A stretch of 64,000 nucleotides of DNA, taken from positions 106,885-170,884 of the forward strand of contig NZ_LR588415.1 in NCBI RefSeq assembly GCF_901447155.2, read 5' to 3'. A program made the position numbers and the translations under genes. Shown piece after piece: positions 8,501 to 17,835 of the stretch. Below the pieces are notes generated by a model, which was not told where the DNA came from, searched no databases, and worked only from the letters and a program-made list of their open reading frames with translations. The stretch's first letter is position 1, and every line of letters starts with the position of its first letter. The stretch comes from Peptoniphilus catoniae (GTDB lineage: Bacteria; Bacillota; Clostridia; Tissierellales; Peptoniphilaceae).

Positions 8501-11500
8501 ACACCGGCACAAGTAACCATATCCTATATGGCAATGAGAGCCGAAGGACAAAAGGCTACACTTAAAATTGACACAATAAACAAGGCAGGTTCAAAACTTT
8601 TCTACGGAGGAACATCAAGTGCCGAAATAGGAAACCTTCGTGACGCAGCGCTAAACCACGATGCAACCTATGGAGTTTATAAGAAAAACGACCAAACAGG
8701 AAACTATGAACCATTAAATATTTACAATAAAATGGTTTATGACCCTAACCTTAAAAAAGAAGTACCTGCAATGGAAAACGGTCAACCTGTAATGGTTAAC
8801 TATAAAAATGGTAAATTCGGTACAGTAACCCTTGACAACCTTCCGCCGGGAGACTATGTAGTAAAGGAAATTAAATCAGTTTTCCAATATGCCTTTAAAA
8901 ACTTAGCCATGAAGTTTACAGTTGGGGCAGATGGCAAAATTATAAACTTTAAGGATGTAAGGGTTGATCTTGCTGACTATGAAAAAGATCAAACTATTCC
9001 AAGTACAAATGAAGTTAGCAGAGTTAAATTAACTTACAACCAAAAAATGGACTTGGATAGCAAAAGAATTATTCTTGCCGGGGAAGTACATGAAGCGGAA
9101 AACAACAATATAAATGAAGTAAGTGAAAATCAAACTACAAAAACTGTAGCTGCCACTTATCACAAGGGCAATCTTAGAGTTAAAAAAGTTGATAAAAACG
9201 GCAACCCAATTGAAGGAGTAACCCTTGAACTTCACGGACACGATGCCAACAGAATTTTGAGAATCTACCGTGTTACAACAGATGCTAACGGTATAGCTGA
9301 ATTTAGAGACCTTAACGTGCCGTCCTACCACTTACTTAAAGAAGTTGAGGCACCGGATGGATATGCACTACCTAACCATCAATGGATGATTTACTTCGGC
9401 GAAGGCACTTGGGTAGAATTTGACGATAATCATAAGCCTAAGACAGAGCATATACCTCTTCAAATTTCCGATAACCAAGTCTACGCGACAAAGGTTCAGT
9501 TAAAACCTATTATAAAACTTAATCCTCAAGAAACGCGACAAGTTGTGGAAAATGATAAGTACAGGCCTTTAATTGATGGAGTAACAGGAGCTTCAATTGC
9601 ACCTAAAAACTGGTTCCAATTCTTAGGTATCAACAATCCTACAGGAGCACCGACAGAGGACACACCTGCTGCAGAGACTTATTGGTCTGCAAATTGGAAT
9701 AATCCTAATTACTTTACCGACGGCAACTATGAAAAGAGTTTTAATGCTTCCAAGGACCAATTATTCTATAACACGAGAGAAGCTTTGACAAAATCAACAG
9801 ACGATGTAAATGTTTATAACTTTACAATTACCAATAATCCGAGAGCCAAAGTTACAGTTAATAAAAAAGATGAAAAGGGAGACATTTTACCGGGTGCAAC
9901 CTTTGCAATTTATAAGGTAAATGAAGACGGAAGTCAAACACCTATGAAGAAGGGACTTAACGACTGGACTGAAGTATCAGGACTTGACGGCAAGGCGATT
10001 TTTGACAACATTCCTGAGGGCAACTATGTAATAAAAGAAACGAAATCCCCGGGAGGTTATAGCGGAGACGGCAGAGAATACAAAATCACTGTAGATGAAA
10101 ACGCAAATATTAAATTTGAGGACAATACGGAAAAAGTAGAGACACTGTACGAAAAAGTAGTAGGAACCTATACTTATAGAAACACAAACTGGATTGGTCA
10201 AATAGAAGCTGAAGATATATTTTCTATTAAGTCTAAAATTACATCGATAGACACAAAAAACAAGACTTTTGAAGGAATCTTTTATTTAACTTGCTATGAT
10301 AATATTGATAGAAAATATATTAACCTTTATTTGGATGATCCGGGATATGGGGCAGAATTTCAAGTTTTACCCTACGTGGAATATTTCGGAAATCAATTCC
10401 CGACTGAGTATAGAGGTAGAAGCAATTCGGCTACAACAAGCATTAATACTTTCGAGACTTTCTTGATAAAAACCGGATCGACGAATTATATGCCTGATGA
10501 CATGAACCCCGATTTATCTAGCACAAACATATATACTTCTCTTGGAGAGCAAGCATATAATCCAAACGATAAACTCGGATTTCAAGGTATTGACAGTCCA
10601 AGTGGTGTGATCATAAAAATAAAAGGATCATACGATGGAGATAAGCCTATATTTACTCAAGGGGTTTTAACTCATACTGATAGGCCTAATGACAATCCGG
10701 GATATTCTACATCAGGAGTTAAGGTGACGGGAGAAGACATAACTACAGAAAATCAATCACAACTTGATTTTAATGTAACAAACACAAGGGATAAGGTTAC
10801 ACCATTAGATAATAAGGGTGTAATTAAACTTAGTAAAATTGAAGCCGGAACAAGCAACCTTGTTGGAGGAGCAGAATTCGGTTTATATGTAGGCAAGTGG
10901 GATCAAATTGGAGAAAGAGATAAGCCTTTTGCAAAAGCCACAACAACAGCTAATCAAATAGGTACTGAAACACTCCATGACGGAAAACTTGTTAACTTGA
11001 AGTTTCAAGATGTACCGCCGGGAACCTATACCTTAAAGGAATTAAGTGCACCTTACGGTTATGAAAAGACCCTGCATACATGGACTGTGAGAGTATTCTC
11101 TTCAGGTCTTACATTAATAAGCTTAAATCCGACCTTTGAGGAAGACCCGACTCTTGAAGAACCGGTTAATGTAAATGACAAGATTACAGTATCAGACTTT
11201 AACATTAAGGTTGACAGTACAAGACCACGTACAACTATTTATCCAAATATTAACGAGTTCTTTGAAATGACCTTTAAAACAAAAATGGCTAATGGAATTA
11301 GAAGAGGAAACTATTTTACCATTGACTTAGATGAAAAGCTTTCTCTTGAAGGAACCTTGGCACAAGTTGATCTTCCTGATATGACCCTAAACGGATATGT
11401 ACTTGCAACAGGAGAAAAGCTTCCTGGAACCAACACAGTTAAATATACCTTTACCGAGGCTGTAGAAAATATAGGAGATTTAAAATCAGACTTTACCATT

Positions 11501-12853
11501 GCTTTATCGCCTAACAGAAAGGTGGTTCTAAACGATACCAGGACAAAATTTACTGTAAATGTTGCAGGAAAGCCATTTACAACTTCCGACACCTTCGGTA
11601 TCGACTATTCGGGAGGTTATCCTCAATCCTTTGGAAGTTATTTTTGGTTACCTGACACCTATAGTAAGACATCACTAAACTCAGCTTTCATTAATAAGAT
11701 TGATAACGAAAATGCAGAAATTCAAAATATTTTCTATGCCAGACCTAAACCGGGAGGATCTCTTGTTGATTCGAGATATTTATACTTTGCTATAGGAGAT
11801 GGGATTTTAGGACCTAACAGTAAAACTAAATATGAGCTTTATGAAGTGAAAAACCCCAATTTTGTAAGCAATCCTGAAATTACAAATGGTGGTACAGACA
11901 ATAGCGATATGTCAAATCTTATGCCAAGATCTTTTGCAGTAAACTTAGAGGATACAGTTAACTATACTTTAATTGATTCAGGTACTATGCCTAATAATGG
12001 TTACATACCTGTTCCTAATCAATATAAAAACTCTTACTTAATTTTAAAAACCGTATCTCCTTACGACATTAAGAAAGAAAAAGCTTTTATATATGTTACA
12101 AATATAGGATGGATCGGTAGAAATCAGTATACTCAACAAATTACCACCAATATAGTAACAAAACCAAGTAAGATTTTTACTCAAACAGACTTAACTGAAG
12201 GTGAGGTACTGGCATTTAACAAGAAAAAGGATCCAATGTACTTTAACCTGTGGAAAAAGGATGCCCAAAAGGAAATTATTAATAAGGGAGAAGTAAAATT
12301 CAAAATGGAGGTAGCCGATGACTATCCGGACTCAACTCCTGTACCTGATGATTTAAAGGAAATCACCTTTGATTTATCTAAACAAACCTTAGACCCTCTA
12401 AATCCTTTAAAGATTAAAATTCCTGCAGGTATGACAGGAGAATACAGTCTTACAGAAACGACTGCTCCTAAAGGCTATATAATTAACGGACTAACCTACA
12501 GAATAAAAGTTGATTCAAACAAAAGAACTGTAGAGCTTATAAGCGTAAAAGATTCTCAGGGAAAACCCGTGGAATATAAATTTAAGCTGCCGGGAGCTGC
12601 AACAGAATCATCACTTACAGCTACAAACCCCGCACCACTATATAGAGAGCAGGTAGATGCAAGTGGAAAGATTACAGTAGATACTCAAATCGTTTCAATA
12701 GACGTCTTTGACCCTCAAGGTGAATTTCCAAGATCCGGAGGATTGGGAACCACGCTCTTCCATGCCGGGGGTATAGGACTTATGACTCTTGCCATGATAT
12801 TTATAGATAAAAGAAAGAAGTTAAATGAATACATGGGAAAGGGGGGATACTGA
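5537..12853 (+). CDS. Giant cell-wall-anchored adhesin, probable pilus tip protein with Cna-B domains
   Basis: A 2,438-residue surface protein. Signal peptide at residues ~1-30 (basic start, hydrophobic stretch, VEAFA). Residues ~279-356 hold seven imperfect KTGSL-type repeats, then a long acidic/lysine-rich low-complexity region with Cna-B-like segments at ~620-800 (interrupted by a charged insert) and ~1010-1140. Clear Cna-B (SpaA-like) domains lie near 1212-1300, 1438-1530, 1760-1857 and 2235-2335, each with the KE or TE E-box (for example NYVIKETKSPGGY). A non-Cna-B block at ~1890-2030 could be a ligand-binding domain. The C-terminus has a sorting signal FPRSGG, a hydrophobic span and KRKK. 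The ATG was chosen for GGGGTGAAG just upstream and the signal peptide; an earlier TTG at 5462 lies inside the leader hairpin. First gene of the pilus locus; ligand unknown. Confidence 0.85.
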   Translation: MGKLKKIGSFIMAIIFILQVFLEPVEAFAIDREEKKESYIERDFQNLLSIESKRVLDSRIGVYKLDLKKVDFEAGYNYALLMSWRLDKNTLPGTVSSITLPEGVKLNTSGLIQDESGVFLGQIVQNQLALINLYYKDGKINFILTEEGSALTATKELFATNILLNINSTSQIDKNELRYLVQNNQGESYELRDLVDEINYEKLFQTENQVIIEEPQGTEIPEDQNPTVEFQIKEKDEKEEEEKSKFNLFGINKEENKEKQNKEKSDNTSKSLNKTSESVKTGSLFENKNEKKTGSLIEKQEEKTSSLIDNRKDKEAGSLITVEESQKTGSLLDSEKEEKTGSLVETPVEKRTDSLLNAEDPIYREPEDDNKVKNIEYANSSNEIEIESKSEATNEKANSKTDNEENYEIFDLEEKSIKSEENRRDLNIRELPEIGAAKTYGPGSQLSGENTQTDLKEEIQNPLGETSDPMEEAPIEERPQVENSPELVDSPRKDILLLTRSQGENLLKNSEIIKTTDTYTLKKTVEILDVNGMTHEEERIVGNYATDSQGRLVFPDLSDGRYTFIKEGEGPFGRSFTINQGMIVYDTNVLSENIIDISEKPQEIQKAEETKKDFTKEKGLIKIEITLTDKEGKPIDPQGAVYSVYRINGGIEEKIDTLTWTKGIENIDPKDLLKEVKSPLQIMEEVGNKEDSLTNKELESTDKLNSEEDKEKSLVPQKLENIKLEEAKKDEVKESTITIEENKKAGEAYKVMEDVENKTYPKASLELPQGRYILKEENPPLGFEKTRGEIELTVNNEVLVNQGLELSENINPNSLKNADSHIGKALDKAEENQGISLEGESFNTKDTEKRLDLEKAGKDVGKNSTAIENLSEEKINLEEKSLALGSDKNLNDSLSEEKPLEEKSSSLNTNLAIKENDKLKDKVKEEKAGEAEKLGDPKAGFLPEKPGEETNTQTENKQAEEEKLTLTAKSLDSMGKLESQLVKEEDANTPAQVTISYMAMRAEGQKATLKIDTINKAGSKLFYGGTSSAEIGNLRDAALNHDATYGVYKKNDQTGNYEPLNIYNKMVYDPNLKKEVPAMENGQPVMVNYKNGKFGTVTLDNLPPGDYVVKEIKSVFQYAFKNLAMKFTVGADGKIINFKDVRVDLADYEKDQTIPSTNEVSRVKLTYNQKMDLDSKRIILAGEVHEAENNNINEVSENQTTKTVAATYHKGNLRVKKVDKNGNPIEGVTLELHGHDANRILRIYRVTTDANGIAEFRDLNVPSYHLLKEVEAPDGYALPNHQWMIYFGEGTWVEFDDNHKPKTEHIPLQISDNQVYATKVQLKPIIKLNPQETRQVVENDKYRPLIDGVTGASIAPKNWFQFLGINNPTGAPTEDTPAAETYWSANWNNPNYFTDGNYEKSFNASKDQLFYNTREALTKSTDDVNVYNFTITNNPRAKVTVNKKDEKGDILPGATFAIYKVNEDGSQTPMKKGLNDWTEVSGLDGKAIFDNIPEGNYVIKETKSPGGYSGDGREYKITVDENANIKFEDNTEKVETLYEKVVGTYTYRNTNWIGQIEAEDIFSIKSKITSIDTKNKTFEGIFYLTCYDNIDRKYINLYLDDPGYGAEFQVLPYVEYFGNQFPTEYRGRSNSATTSINTFETFLIKTGSTNYMPDDMNPDLSSTNIYTSLGEQAYNPNDKLGFQGIDSPSGVIIKIKGSYDGDKPIFTQGVLTHTDRPNDNPGYSTSGVKVTGEDITTENQSQLDFNVTNTRDKVTPLDNKGVIKLSKIEAGTSNLVGGAEFGLYVGKWDQIGERDKPFAKATTTANQIGTETLHDGKLVNLKFQDVPPGTYTLKELSAPYGYEKTLHTWTVRVFSSGLTLISLNPTFEEDPTLEEPVNVNDKITVSDFNIKVDSTRPRTTIYPNINEFFEMTFKTKMANGIRRGNYFTIDLDEKLSLEGTLAQVDLPDMTLNGYVLATGEKLPGTNTVKYTFTEAVENIGDLKSDFTIALSPNRKVVLNDTRTKFTVNVAGKPFTTSDTFGIDYSGGYPQSFGSYFWLPDTYSKTSLNSAFINKIDNENAEIQNIFYARPKPGGSLVDSRYLYFAIGDGILGPNSKTKYELYEVKNPNFVSNPEITNGGTDNSDMSNLMPRSFAVNLEDTVNYTLIDSGTMPNNGYIPVPNQYKNSYLILKTVSPYDIKKEKAFIYVTNIGWIGRNQYTQQITTNIVTKPSKIFTQTDLTEGEVLAFNKKKDPMYFNLWKKDAQKEIINKGEVKFKMEVADDYPDSTPVPDDLKEITFDLSKQTLDPLNPLKIKIPAGMTGEYSLTETTAPKGYIINGLTYRIKVDSNKRTVELISVKDSQGKPVEYKFKLPGAATESSLTATNPAPLYREQVDASGKITVDTQIVSIDVFDPQGEFPRSGGLGTTLFHAGGIGLMTLAMIFIDKRKKLNEYMGKGGY

Positions 12854-13028
12854 TGGTTTACAAATCCCTCCTTTACAAGGGAGTAATGTATGTGAAGATT
12901 GAATAGCTACATATAGGTCAAGAAAAATTGACAAGAAAGTTAAAATCTTCGCAAAAGTTAAGTTAAATAGCCTGGCGGAAGAGAGCCAAGCATTTATAAA
13001 ATTTTGAATTTTAGAATGGAGGAAAATA
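12854..13028 (+). other. 175-nt leader between adhesin and backbone pilin genes
   Basis: The gap contains several small hairpins: TCCCT/AGGGA at 12865-12882, GTCAA/TTGAC at 12917-12932 and TCTTCGC/GC(G)GAAGA at 12946-12982. None has a T-tract. The downstream part is more GC-rich than the flanks, as in structured RNA, but it matches no riboswitch class I know. A pilin-specific promoter or an RNA element setting the high pilin:tip ratio is inference. Confidence 0.35.
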
Positions 13029-14765
13029 ATGAAAAATACTAAGAAATTATTATCACTAGTTTTAGCCTTAGTAATGTTACTTGGAGTAGTAGCACCTCTA
13101 AGCGTATTTGCTGAAGCCCCTGTAGGGGATATTAAAGAAACTGACATTCAAGATACTAAACCGAATCCCACACCAGTAATAGTACACAAATTGCAAGCAG
13201 ACAGTTATACAGGTGTTCCTGACAAGGGATATCCTCACAATGGTGGAAAACTTGATCAAACACAACTTGATAAATTAGGTACTAATGTAAAAGAACTTGA
13301 CGGAGTTACCTTTACTTACTATAAGTTAACAGATTACACACAATTTAAAAAATTCCTTGATGCACCTGGTTCTTATAACACCACTAAGTTAGTTGAAGCA
13401 CAAGGTCTTACAAAAGCAGGTACAATAACTACTGCAGGTGGACAAGGTGCTACGGCATCACTTACTGAAGATGGATATTACTGGTTTGTAGAATCAAAAA
13501 AGCCTGATACAGTATCATCATCTATAGCAGTACCTTTTGGAATTTCTATTCCTGTAATGAACCAAATTAAAGTCGGAGACCATGAACCCGGCACAGTTTA
13601 TTTAAAGACAGTACACGTTTATCCTAAGAACGTAACAGGTACTGAACCTACACCTAAGAAGACTGTAGGAAATGAAGTTAACATGAATGAATCTCACAAT
13701 GTAGGAGACCCTCAAAAATGGTATCTACAAGCAACAATTCCCGCAAATATAGCAGACTATGAGAAATTTATATTAAACGATGTTTTCTTTAAGGGTTTAA
13801 CCTACAAGGGAAATGTTAAAGTTTATTTAGGTTATGACGGAATTACATCAGGAGAAGTTAGTTTAACAGGAGGAACAGACTATACCATTGTTCAACCGGC
13901 AGTAGATAAACATTTTACTAAAGAAATAGACTCAACAACTGAAGTTCCTGCAGATGAAAAATTCAGTATTACTTTAACTGAAGCAGGAATTAAAAAACTT
14001 GCAGCTAATTATCAAACAGTTAAAGATGCAGCAAAAGGCAAGGAAGTTAAATTATATGCAACAGTTGATACAGTTATTAACGAAGATGCAAAAATGGGTA
14101 CAAATATCCCCAACACCTTTGATTTAACATTTAAGACCAAGAGTGGAGAAGATAAGAATAAGAAACCTGATACTCCTCCAACAGTAAACACCGGCGGTAA
14201 GAAGTTTGTTAAGGTTTCTGAGTCAGAAGTTACTAAGACTTTAGCCGGAGCAGTATTTGAACTTTACGACGGAAAAACTCAAATTAAATGGACTCAAGCT
14301 TTAATAGATGCTAACCAAGCAGCAATAACTGCAGGTAAATTTGCTTCTGATGCCAACGGAACAACTTTAACTGCCGCTACAGTGGGACAACCTATCTATC
14401 TAATGTCTGATGCTAACGGTTTATTTGAAATCAAAGGTCTTGAATATTCAAGTTGGAAAAAAACAAAACTTGATGGTTCAGAAGAAACAATAACTCACGA
14501 CTACAAGATTAAGGAAGTAAAATTCCCTAAAGGCTATGCAGGAAATAAAGGTGAAACTATTTATAATTTCACTGTAGATGCAAATTCTTATAATGGTGGT
14601 CCTAAAGAAACTCATGATGCACAAGGCAATATGCTTGTTAAGAATAAGGACTTAACTATACCTCCTACAGGCGGTATCGGTACAGCTATTTTCGGAGTAG
14701 CAGGTATTGCTTTAATGGGCGGTGCTTTTGCAGCTATTAAGAAAAGATCAGCTGAAGAAGAATAA
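13029..14765 (+). CDS. Major pilin (backbone) of a sortase-assembled pilus
   Basis: A 578-residue SpaA/FimP-type shaft pilin. Signal peptide at residues 1-29 ending VFAEA; pilin motif VHVYPKN with the polymerising Lys at residue 200; an internal fimbrial D2-like domain about 205-375; a C-terminal Cna-B domain with E-box (YKIKEVKFPKGY, ~495-506); sorting signal IPPTG at 544-548, a hydrophobic span and a KKR tail. A class C sortase joins Lys200 of one subunit to Thr547 of the next. ATG with TGGAGG 7 bases upstream. It is followed after 15 bases by the minor pilin gene. The lysine pilin motif makes this the shaft subunit with good certainty. Confidence 0.93.
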   Translation: MKNTKKLLSLVLALVMLLGVVAPLSVFAEAPVGDIKETDIQDTKPNPTPVIVHKLQADSYTGVPDKGYPHNGGKLDQTQLDKLGTNVKELDGVTFTYYKLTDYTQFKKFLDAPGSYNTTKLVEAQGLTKAGTITTAGGQGATASLTEDGYYWFVESKKPDTVSSSIAVPFGISIPVMNQIKVGDHEPGTVYLKTVHVYPKNVTGTEPTPKKTVGNEVNMNESHNVGDPQKWYLQATIPANIADYEKFILNDVFFKGLTYKGNVKVYLGYDGITSGEVSLTGGTDYTIVQPAVDKHFTKEIDSTTEVPADEKFSITLTEAGIKKLAANYQTVKDAAKGKEVKLYATVDTVINEDAKMGTNIPNTFDLTFKTKSGEDKNKKPDTPPTVNTGGKKFVKVSESEVTKTLAGAVFELYDGKTQIKWTQALIDANQAAITAGKFASDANGTTLTAATVGQPIYLMSDANGLFEIKGLEYSSWKKTKLDGSEETITHDYKIKEVKFPKGYAGNKGETIYNFTVDANSYNGGPKETHDAQGNMLVKNKDLTIPPTGGIGTAIFGVAGIALMGGAFAAIKKRSAEEE

Positions 14766-14780
14766 GAAAGAGGGTGGACC

Positions 14781-15983
14781 ATGCTAAAGTTCAAAAATAA
14801 AATATTTAAAATGCTATTTGTCTTTGTATTTTTTAGCATGGTTATTTTCTCAAACACTATTTATGCAAAGATTATGACCCTGGACTTTAATGGTATAGGC
14901 ACAGACAAAGTCGACAGGGCAAATAGAGATTTAAGTATTTGGAAGGTAAGCGACAGAATTTATAGTGAAGAGGAAAGGCAAAAGCTGGTTAAGGACCTTG
15001 AGGGCAAAAGCCTCGAGGACCTTAAGGGCTATCCTCTAAATAGATATAAAACCGACAGTGAAGGAAAACTTGTTTTAGATTTGGGATCCGGAACTTATTA
15101 TGTAAGAGTGGATTCTAAAAAGGGATCGGGAGATATTTATCCCTTTGCCTTTGTAGTTGATGACAAAAGGGATGAAGATGTAATTTATCCTAAGGGTCAT
15201 GGAGATACTCCTCCGGGAAGTGTTGAACTTTTAAAACTGTCTAAGGATAGACTTCCTCTTCCAGGGGCAGTATTTAAACTTTATAAGTTAATTGACGGCA
15301 AGGAAGTACCTATAAGGTCATCTTCAGACTCCTATAATTTTGTAACTGATGCCAAGGGAAAGATTTATGTATCAAATCTTGAGCCGGGGGACTATGTATT
15401 TGAGGAAGTACAGGCTCCATCAGGCTATAAGATTAGAGATCCTAAAACTTATTTTTCTATATCTTCTTCAGGAACTACTTACCTTGAGATATATAACTAC
15501 AAGGAGGAAGAGGGTGGAAAGAAATTTAAAAAGATTTCCTCCAAAACTGAAGAGGGTCTTGCCGGTGCGGAATTTATTGTAACTAAAAAAGTCGATAAAT
15601 CTTATGAAAGAGTTAAGGTCAACGGCAAGGATTTAGTTGTAGTTTCAGATAAGGACGGATTTTTTAGAGTTGATAATTTGGAATATGGGGAGTATTATCT
15701 TTGGGAGACTAAACCTCCTGTAGGATATGAAGGTTTGTCTACGGGGATAAGGTTTGTTGTTGATGACGATTCTTTCAGCAAGGATCTGTATATTAAAAAC
15801 AAGCCGACTTATGAGGAGCCTAAGCCTAATCCGAATCCCGACAATCCTAAACACGAAGATACGCCGGGACCCAAGCCTCCTATAAAGATTCCTAAAACCG
15901 GAGACATTAATCTTATAGTGATGATTTGTGCAGGGTTTATTAGTTTTATTCTGGGAATTAAGATGGTTAAGGAAAATAAATAG
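14781..15983 (+). CDS. Minor, probably basal, pilin subunit
   Basis: A 400-residue wall-sorted protein. N-terminal signal anchor (~residues 1-29, ending IYAK), an N-terminal domain with a YPK triplet at 136-138, then two Cna-B domains (~145-235 and ~240-340) each with an E-box (DYVFEEVQAPSGY, EYYLWETKPPVGY). A proline-rich tail (about 345-367) precedes the sorting signal IPKTG at 370-374, a hydrophobic span and charged end. A proline-rich wall-spanning tail is typical of basal pilins that anchor the fibre to peptidoglycan. AGAGGGTGG ribosome site. A strong terminator follows before the sortases. Confidence 0.87.
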   Translation: MLKFKNKIFKMLFVFVFFSMVIFSNTIYAKIMTLDFNGIGTDKVDRANRDLSIWKVSDRIYSEEERQKLVKDLEGKSLEDLKGYPLNRYKTDSEGKLVLDLGSGTYYVRVDSKKGSGDIYPFAFVVDDKRDEDVIYPKGHGDTPPGSVELLKLSKDRLPLPGAVFKLYKLIDGKEVPIRSSSDSYNFVTDAKGKIYVSNLEPGDYVFEEVQAPSGYKIRDPKTYFSISSSGTTYLEIYNYKEEEGGKKFKKISSKTEEGLAGAEFIVTKKVDKSYERVKVNGKDLVVVSDKDGFFRVDNLEYGEYYLWETKPPVGYEGLSTGIRFVVDDDSFSKDLYIKNKPTYEEPKPNPNPDNPKHEDTPGPKPPIKIPKTGDINLIVMICAGFISFILGIKMVKENK

Positions 15984-16011
15984 TTTGAGATTTTAATCAA
16001 GAACCTTTTTG

Positions 16012-16048
16012 ATCTCCTATGATTACTTTGTAATGGTAGGAGATTTTT
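16012..16048 (+). terminator. Terminator between pilin and sortase genes
   Basis: ATCTCCTA (16012-16019) pairs with TAGGAGAT (16037-16044); an inner ATTAC/GTAAT stem lies in the loop; TTTT follows. It ends 20 bases before the first sortase, so partial read-through would keep sortase mRNA below pilin mRNA. Confidence 0.8.
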
Positions 16049-16067
16049 ACATAAGAGGAGAGTAGTT

Positions 16068-16952
16068 TTGAAAAAGAAGAAAAGAACATGGCCTTTTAAA
16101 ATAATTTTTGTTTTGGGATTTTTAATTTTAATTTACCCACAAGTATCAAGAATTTATTATAGAGTTGAGTCTACGCAAGAGGTCTCCACCTTCGATACTG
16201 CAAAGGAAAAGCTGACTGATGAAGAAGTAAAGGAAAGAATGGAACTTGCCAAGGACTTTAATGATTCTTTGGTAAATAAGGTTACTGAGGATCCTTATGC
16301 CAAAAACAGACACGACAAGGGTAGAGCGGAGTATGCTCGTATGTTGGAGCTTCACGAAAAGATAGGTCATATTCAAATTCCTTCTATTGATGTGGATATT
16401 CCAATTAGGGCAGGGACATCTGAAGAAGTGCTTCAAACTTCTGCAGGTCACCTTGAAGGCACCAGCCTTCCTATAGGAGGCAACTCAACTCATACTGTTA
16501 TAACTGCTCATTCAGGTCTGCCTACCGCCAAGCTTTTTTCTGATCTTAAAAAAGTTAAACTTGGGGATAGGTTCTATATTCACAATTTATCTGAGACTAT
16601 AGCCTATGAAGTGGATCAGATTTTAACAGTTGTGCCTGAAGATTTTTCGAATCTTTTAATTGTGCCGGGTCACGATTATGCGACCCTTTTAACCTGTACA
16701 CCTATTATGGTAAACTCCCACAGGCTTTTGGTTCGTGGTCATAGAGTGCCTTATAGCGAGTCTATTGACGACAACTTTATTTTATCCAGCCAAAGGGAAT
16801 TTATGTATAAGTATATTTTTATTGGAACTGTAGCTTTTATAATTCTTATGCTTATTTTAATCAGGTATTACAGAAAGAAGTCCGAGCTTTTGCTTGTGGA
16901 TTTAAGGGAAATTAACAAGAAGCAAGATGAGGTGGATCATGGAGAAGAATAG
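16068..16952 (+). CDS. srtC: Class C (pilus-polymerising) sortase, first of three
   Basis: Membrane-bound cysteine transpeptidase that links pilin subunits. The 294-residue protein has an N-terminal membrane segment (~10-27), a lid motif DPY at 75-77 that in class C enzymes covers the active site, catalytic His148 (TAHSG), Cys210 (TLLTC) and Arg223 (LLVRG), and a C-terminal membrane segment with KK tail (~246-268). TTG start with AGAGGAGAG upstream. It is very similar to the next gene (shared WPF near the N-terminus, GHLEGTSLPIGG, NSHRLLVRGHR), indicating tandem duplication. Confidence 0.94.
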   Translation: MKKKKRTWPFKIIFVLGFLILIYPQVSRIYYRVESTQEVSTFDTAKEKLTDEEVKERMELAKDFNDSLVNKVTEDPYAKNRHDKGRAEYARMLELHEKIGHIQIPSIDVDIPIRAGTSEEVLQTSAGHLEGTSLPIGGNSTHTVITAHSGLPTAKLFSDLKKVKLGDRFYIHNLSETIAYEVDQILTVVPEDFSNLLIVPGHDYATLLTCTPIMVNSHRLLVRGHRVPYSESIDDNFILSSQREFMYKYIFIGTVAFIILMLILIRYYRKKSELLLVDLREINKKQDEVDHGEE

Positions 16953-17835
16953 TATGAGGAAAAAAAGAATCTGGCCCTTTGTTCTCTTGTTTATCTTGGG
17001 ATTTTTAATTATGATGTATCCCTTAGTCAGTCAATATTACTATAGAATTGAAGCAAATAATCAGGTTATGGACTTTCAAAGTCAGGCAAAGGAGCTTGAT
17101 GAAAATGAAATTTTAAGAAGGATGAACCTTGCAGAGGGTTACAACTCATCCCTTGACCCTTCTAAACTTGCCGACCCCTACAGCGAAAAGGAGAAGGCGG
17201 GAATAGCTGAGTATGCCAGAATGATTGAAGTGGCTGAGAAAATCGGTTTTGTCGAAATTCCAAAAATCGACGAAGTCCTGCCTATATATGCAGGTACCGG
17301 TGAAAGGGTTTTGCAAAAGGGAGTCGGTCACCTTGAAGGTACCAGTCTTCCTATTGGAGGACCAAGCACTCATACGGTTTTAACTGCCCACAGAGGTCTA
17401 CCTACAGCTAAACTTTTTAGAGATCTTGACAAGCTGAAGGTGGGAGACATCTTTTATATTCACAATATAGACACAGTTTTAGCCTATGAGGTTGATCAAA
17501 TTTTAACTGTGGAGCCTTGGGATTTTGAATCTATTTTAGTTGAAGAGGGCAAGGACTATGCAACGCTTTTAACCTGCACGCCCTATATGATTAACTCCCA
17601 CAGACTTTTGGTTCGTGGACACAGAATTGATTACGTGCCTCCTATAAAAGAGGAGTCAAGACCTCTTAACTTTGTAAACTTAAATTACAAGGATGCACTT
17701 ACCTTTGCACTTCCTTTAGCTGTTTTGGTATTTGTCTTTATGATTTATTTTAGACACGACTACAAAAAGAAAAAGAAAGAATTAAAAAGACTAAATGAAA
17801 TAAGGTATTTTAAGGATAGGAATCATGAGGAATAG
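16939..17835 (+). CDS. srtC: Class C sortase, second of three
   Basis: A 298-residue paralogue of the preceding sortase with the same layout: N-terminal membrane helix, lid DPY at 79-81, catalytic His151, Cys213 (TLLTC) and Arg226, C-terminal membrane helix and lysine-rich tail. The ATG at 16939 has GAGGTGG close upstream and overlaps the previous gene by 14 bases; an ATG four codons earlier lacks a spaced ribosome site. Overlapping starts indicate one sortase operon. Which pilin each sortase handles cannot be read from sequence. Confidence 0.94.
   Translation: MEKNSMRKKRIWPFVLLFILGFLIMMYPLVSQYYYRIEANNQVMDFQSQAKELDENEILRRMNLAEGYNSSLDPSKLADPYSEKEKAGIAEYARMIEVAEKIGFVEIPKIDEVLPIYAGTGERVLQKGVGHLEGTSLPIGGPSTHTVLTAHRGLPTAKLFRDLDKLKVGDIFYIHNIDTVLAYEVDQILTVEPWDFESILVEEGKDYATLLTCTPYMINSHRLLVRGHRIDYVPPIKEESRPLNFVNLNYKDALTFALPLAVLVFVFMIYFRHDYKKKKKELKRLNEIRYFKDRNHEE

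Noticed and set aside
12928-12956. TTGACA-based promoter for the backbone pilin
   Set aside because: No -10-like hexamer lies 16-18 bp downstream; the TTGAC also forms one arm of a small hairpin.
12854-13028. Cyclic-di-GMP riboswitch before the backbone pilin
   Set aside because: CGCAAAAG and AGCCTGG hint at the GEMM motif, but the conserved core and helix order are not met and there is no terminator.
15349-15582. 77-codon plus-strand frame inside the minor pilin gene
   Set aside because: Out of frame with the Cna-B domains, no ribosome site, no recognisable product.
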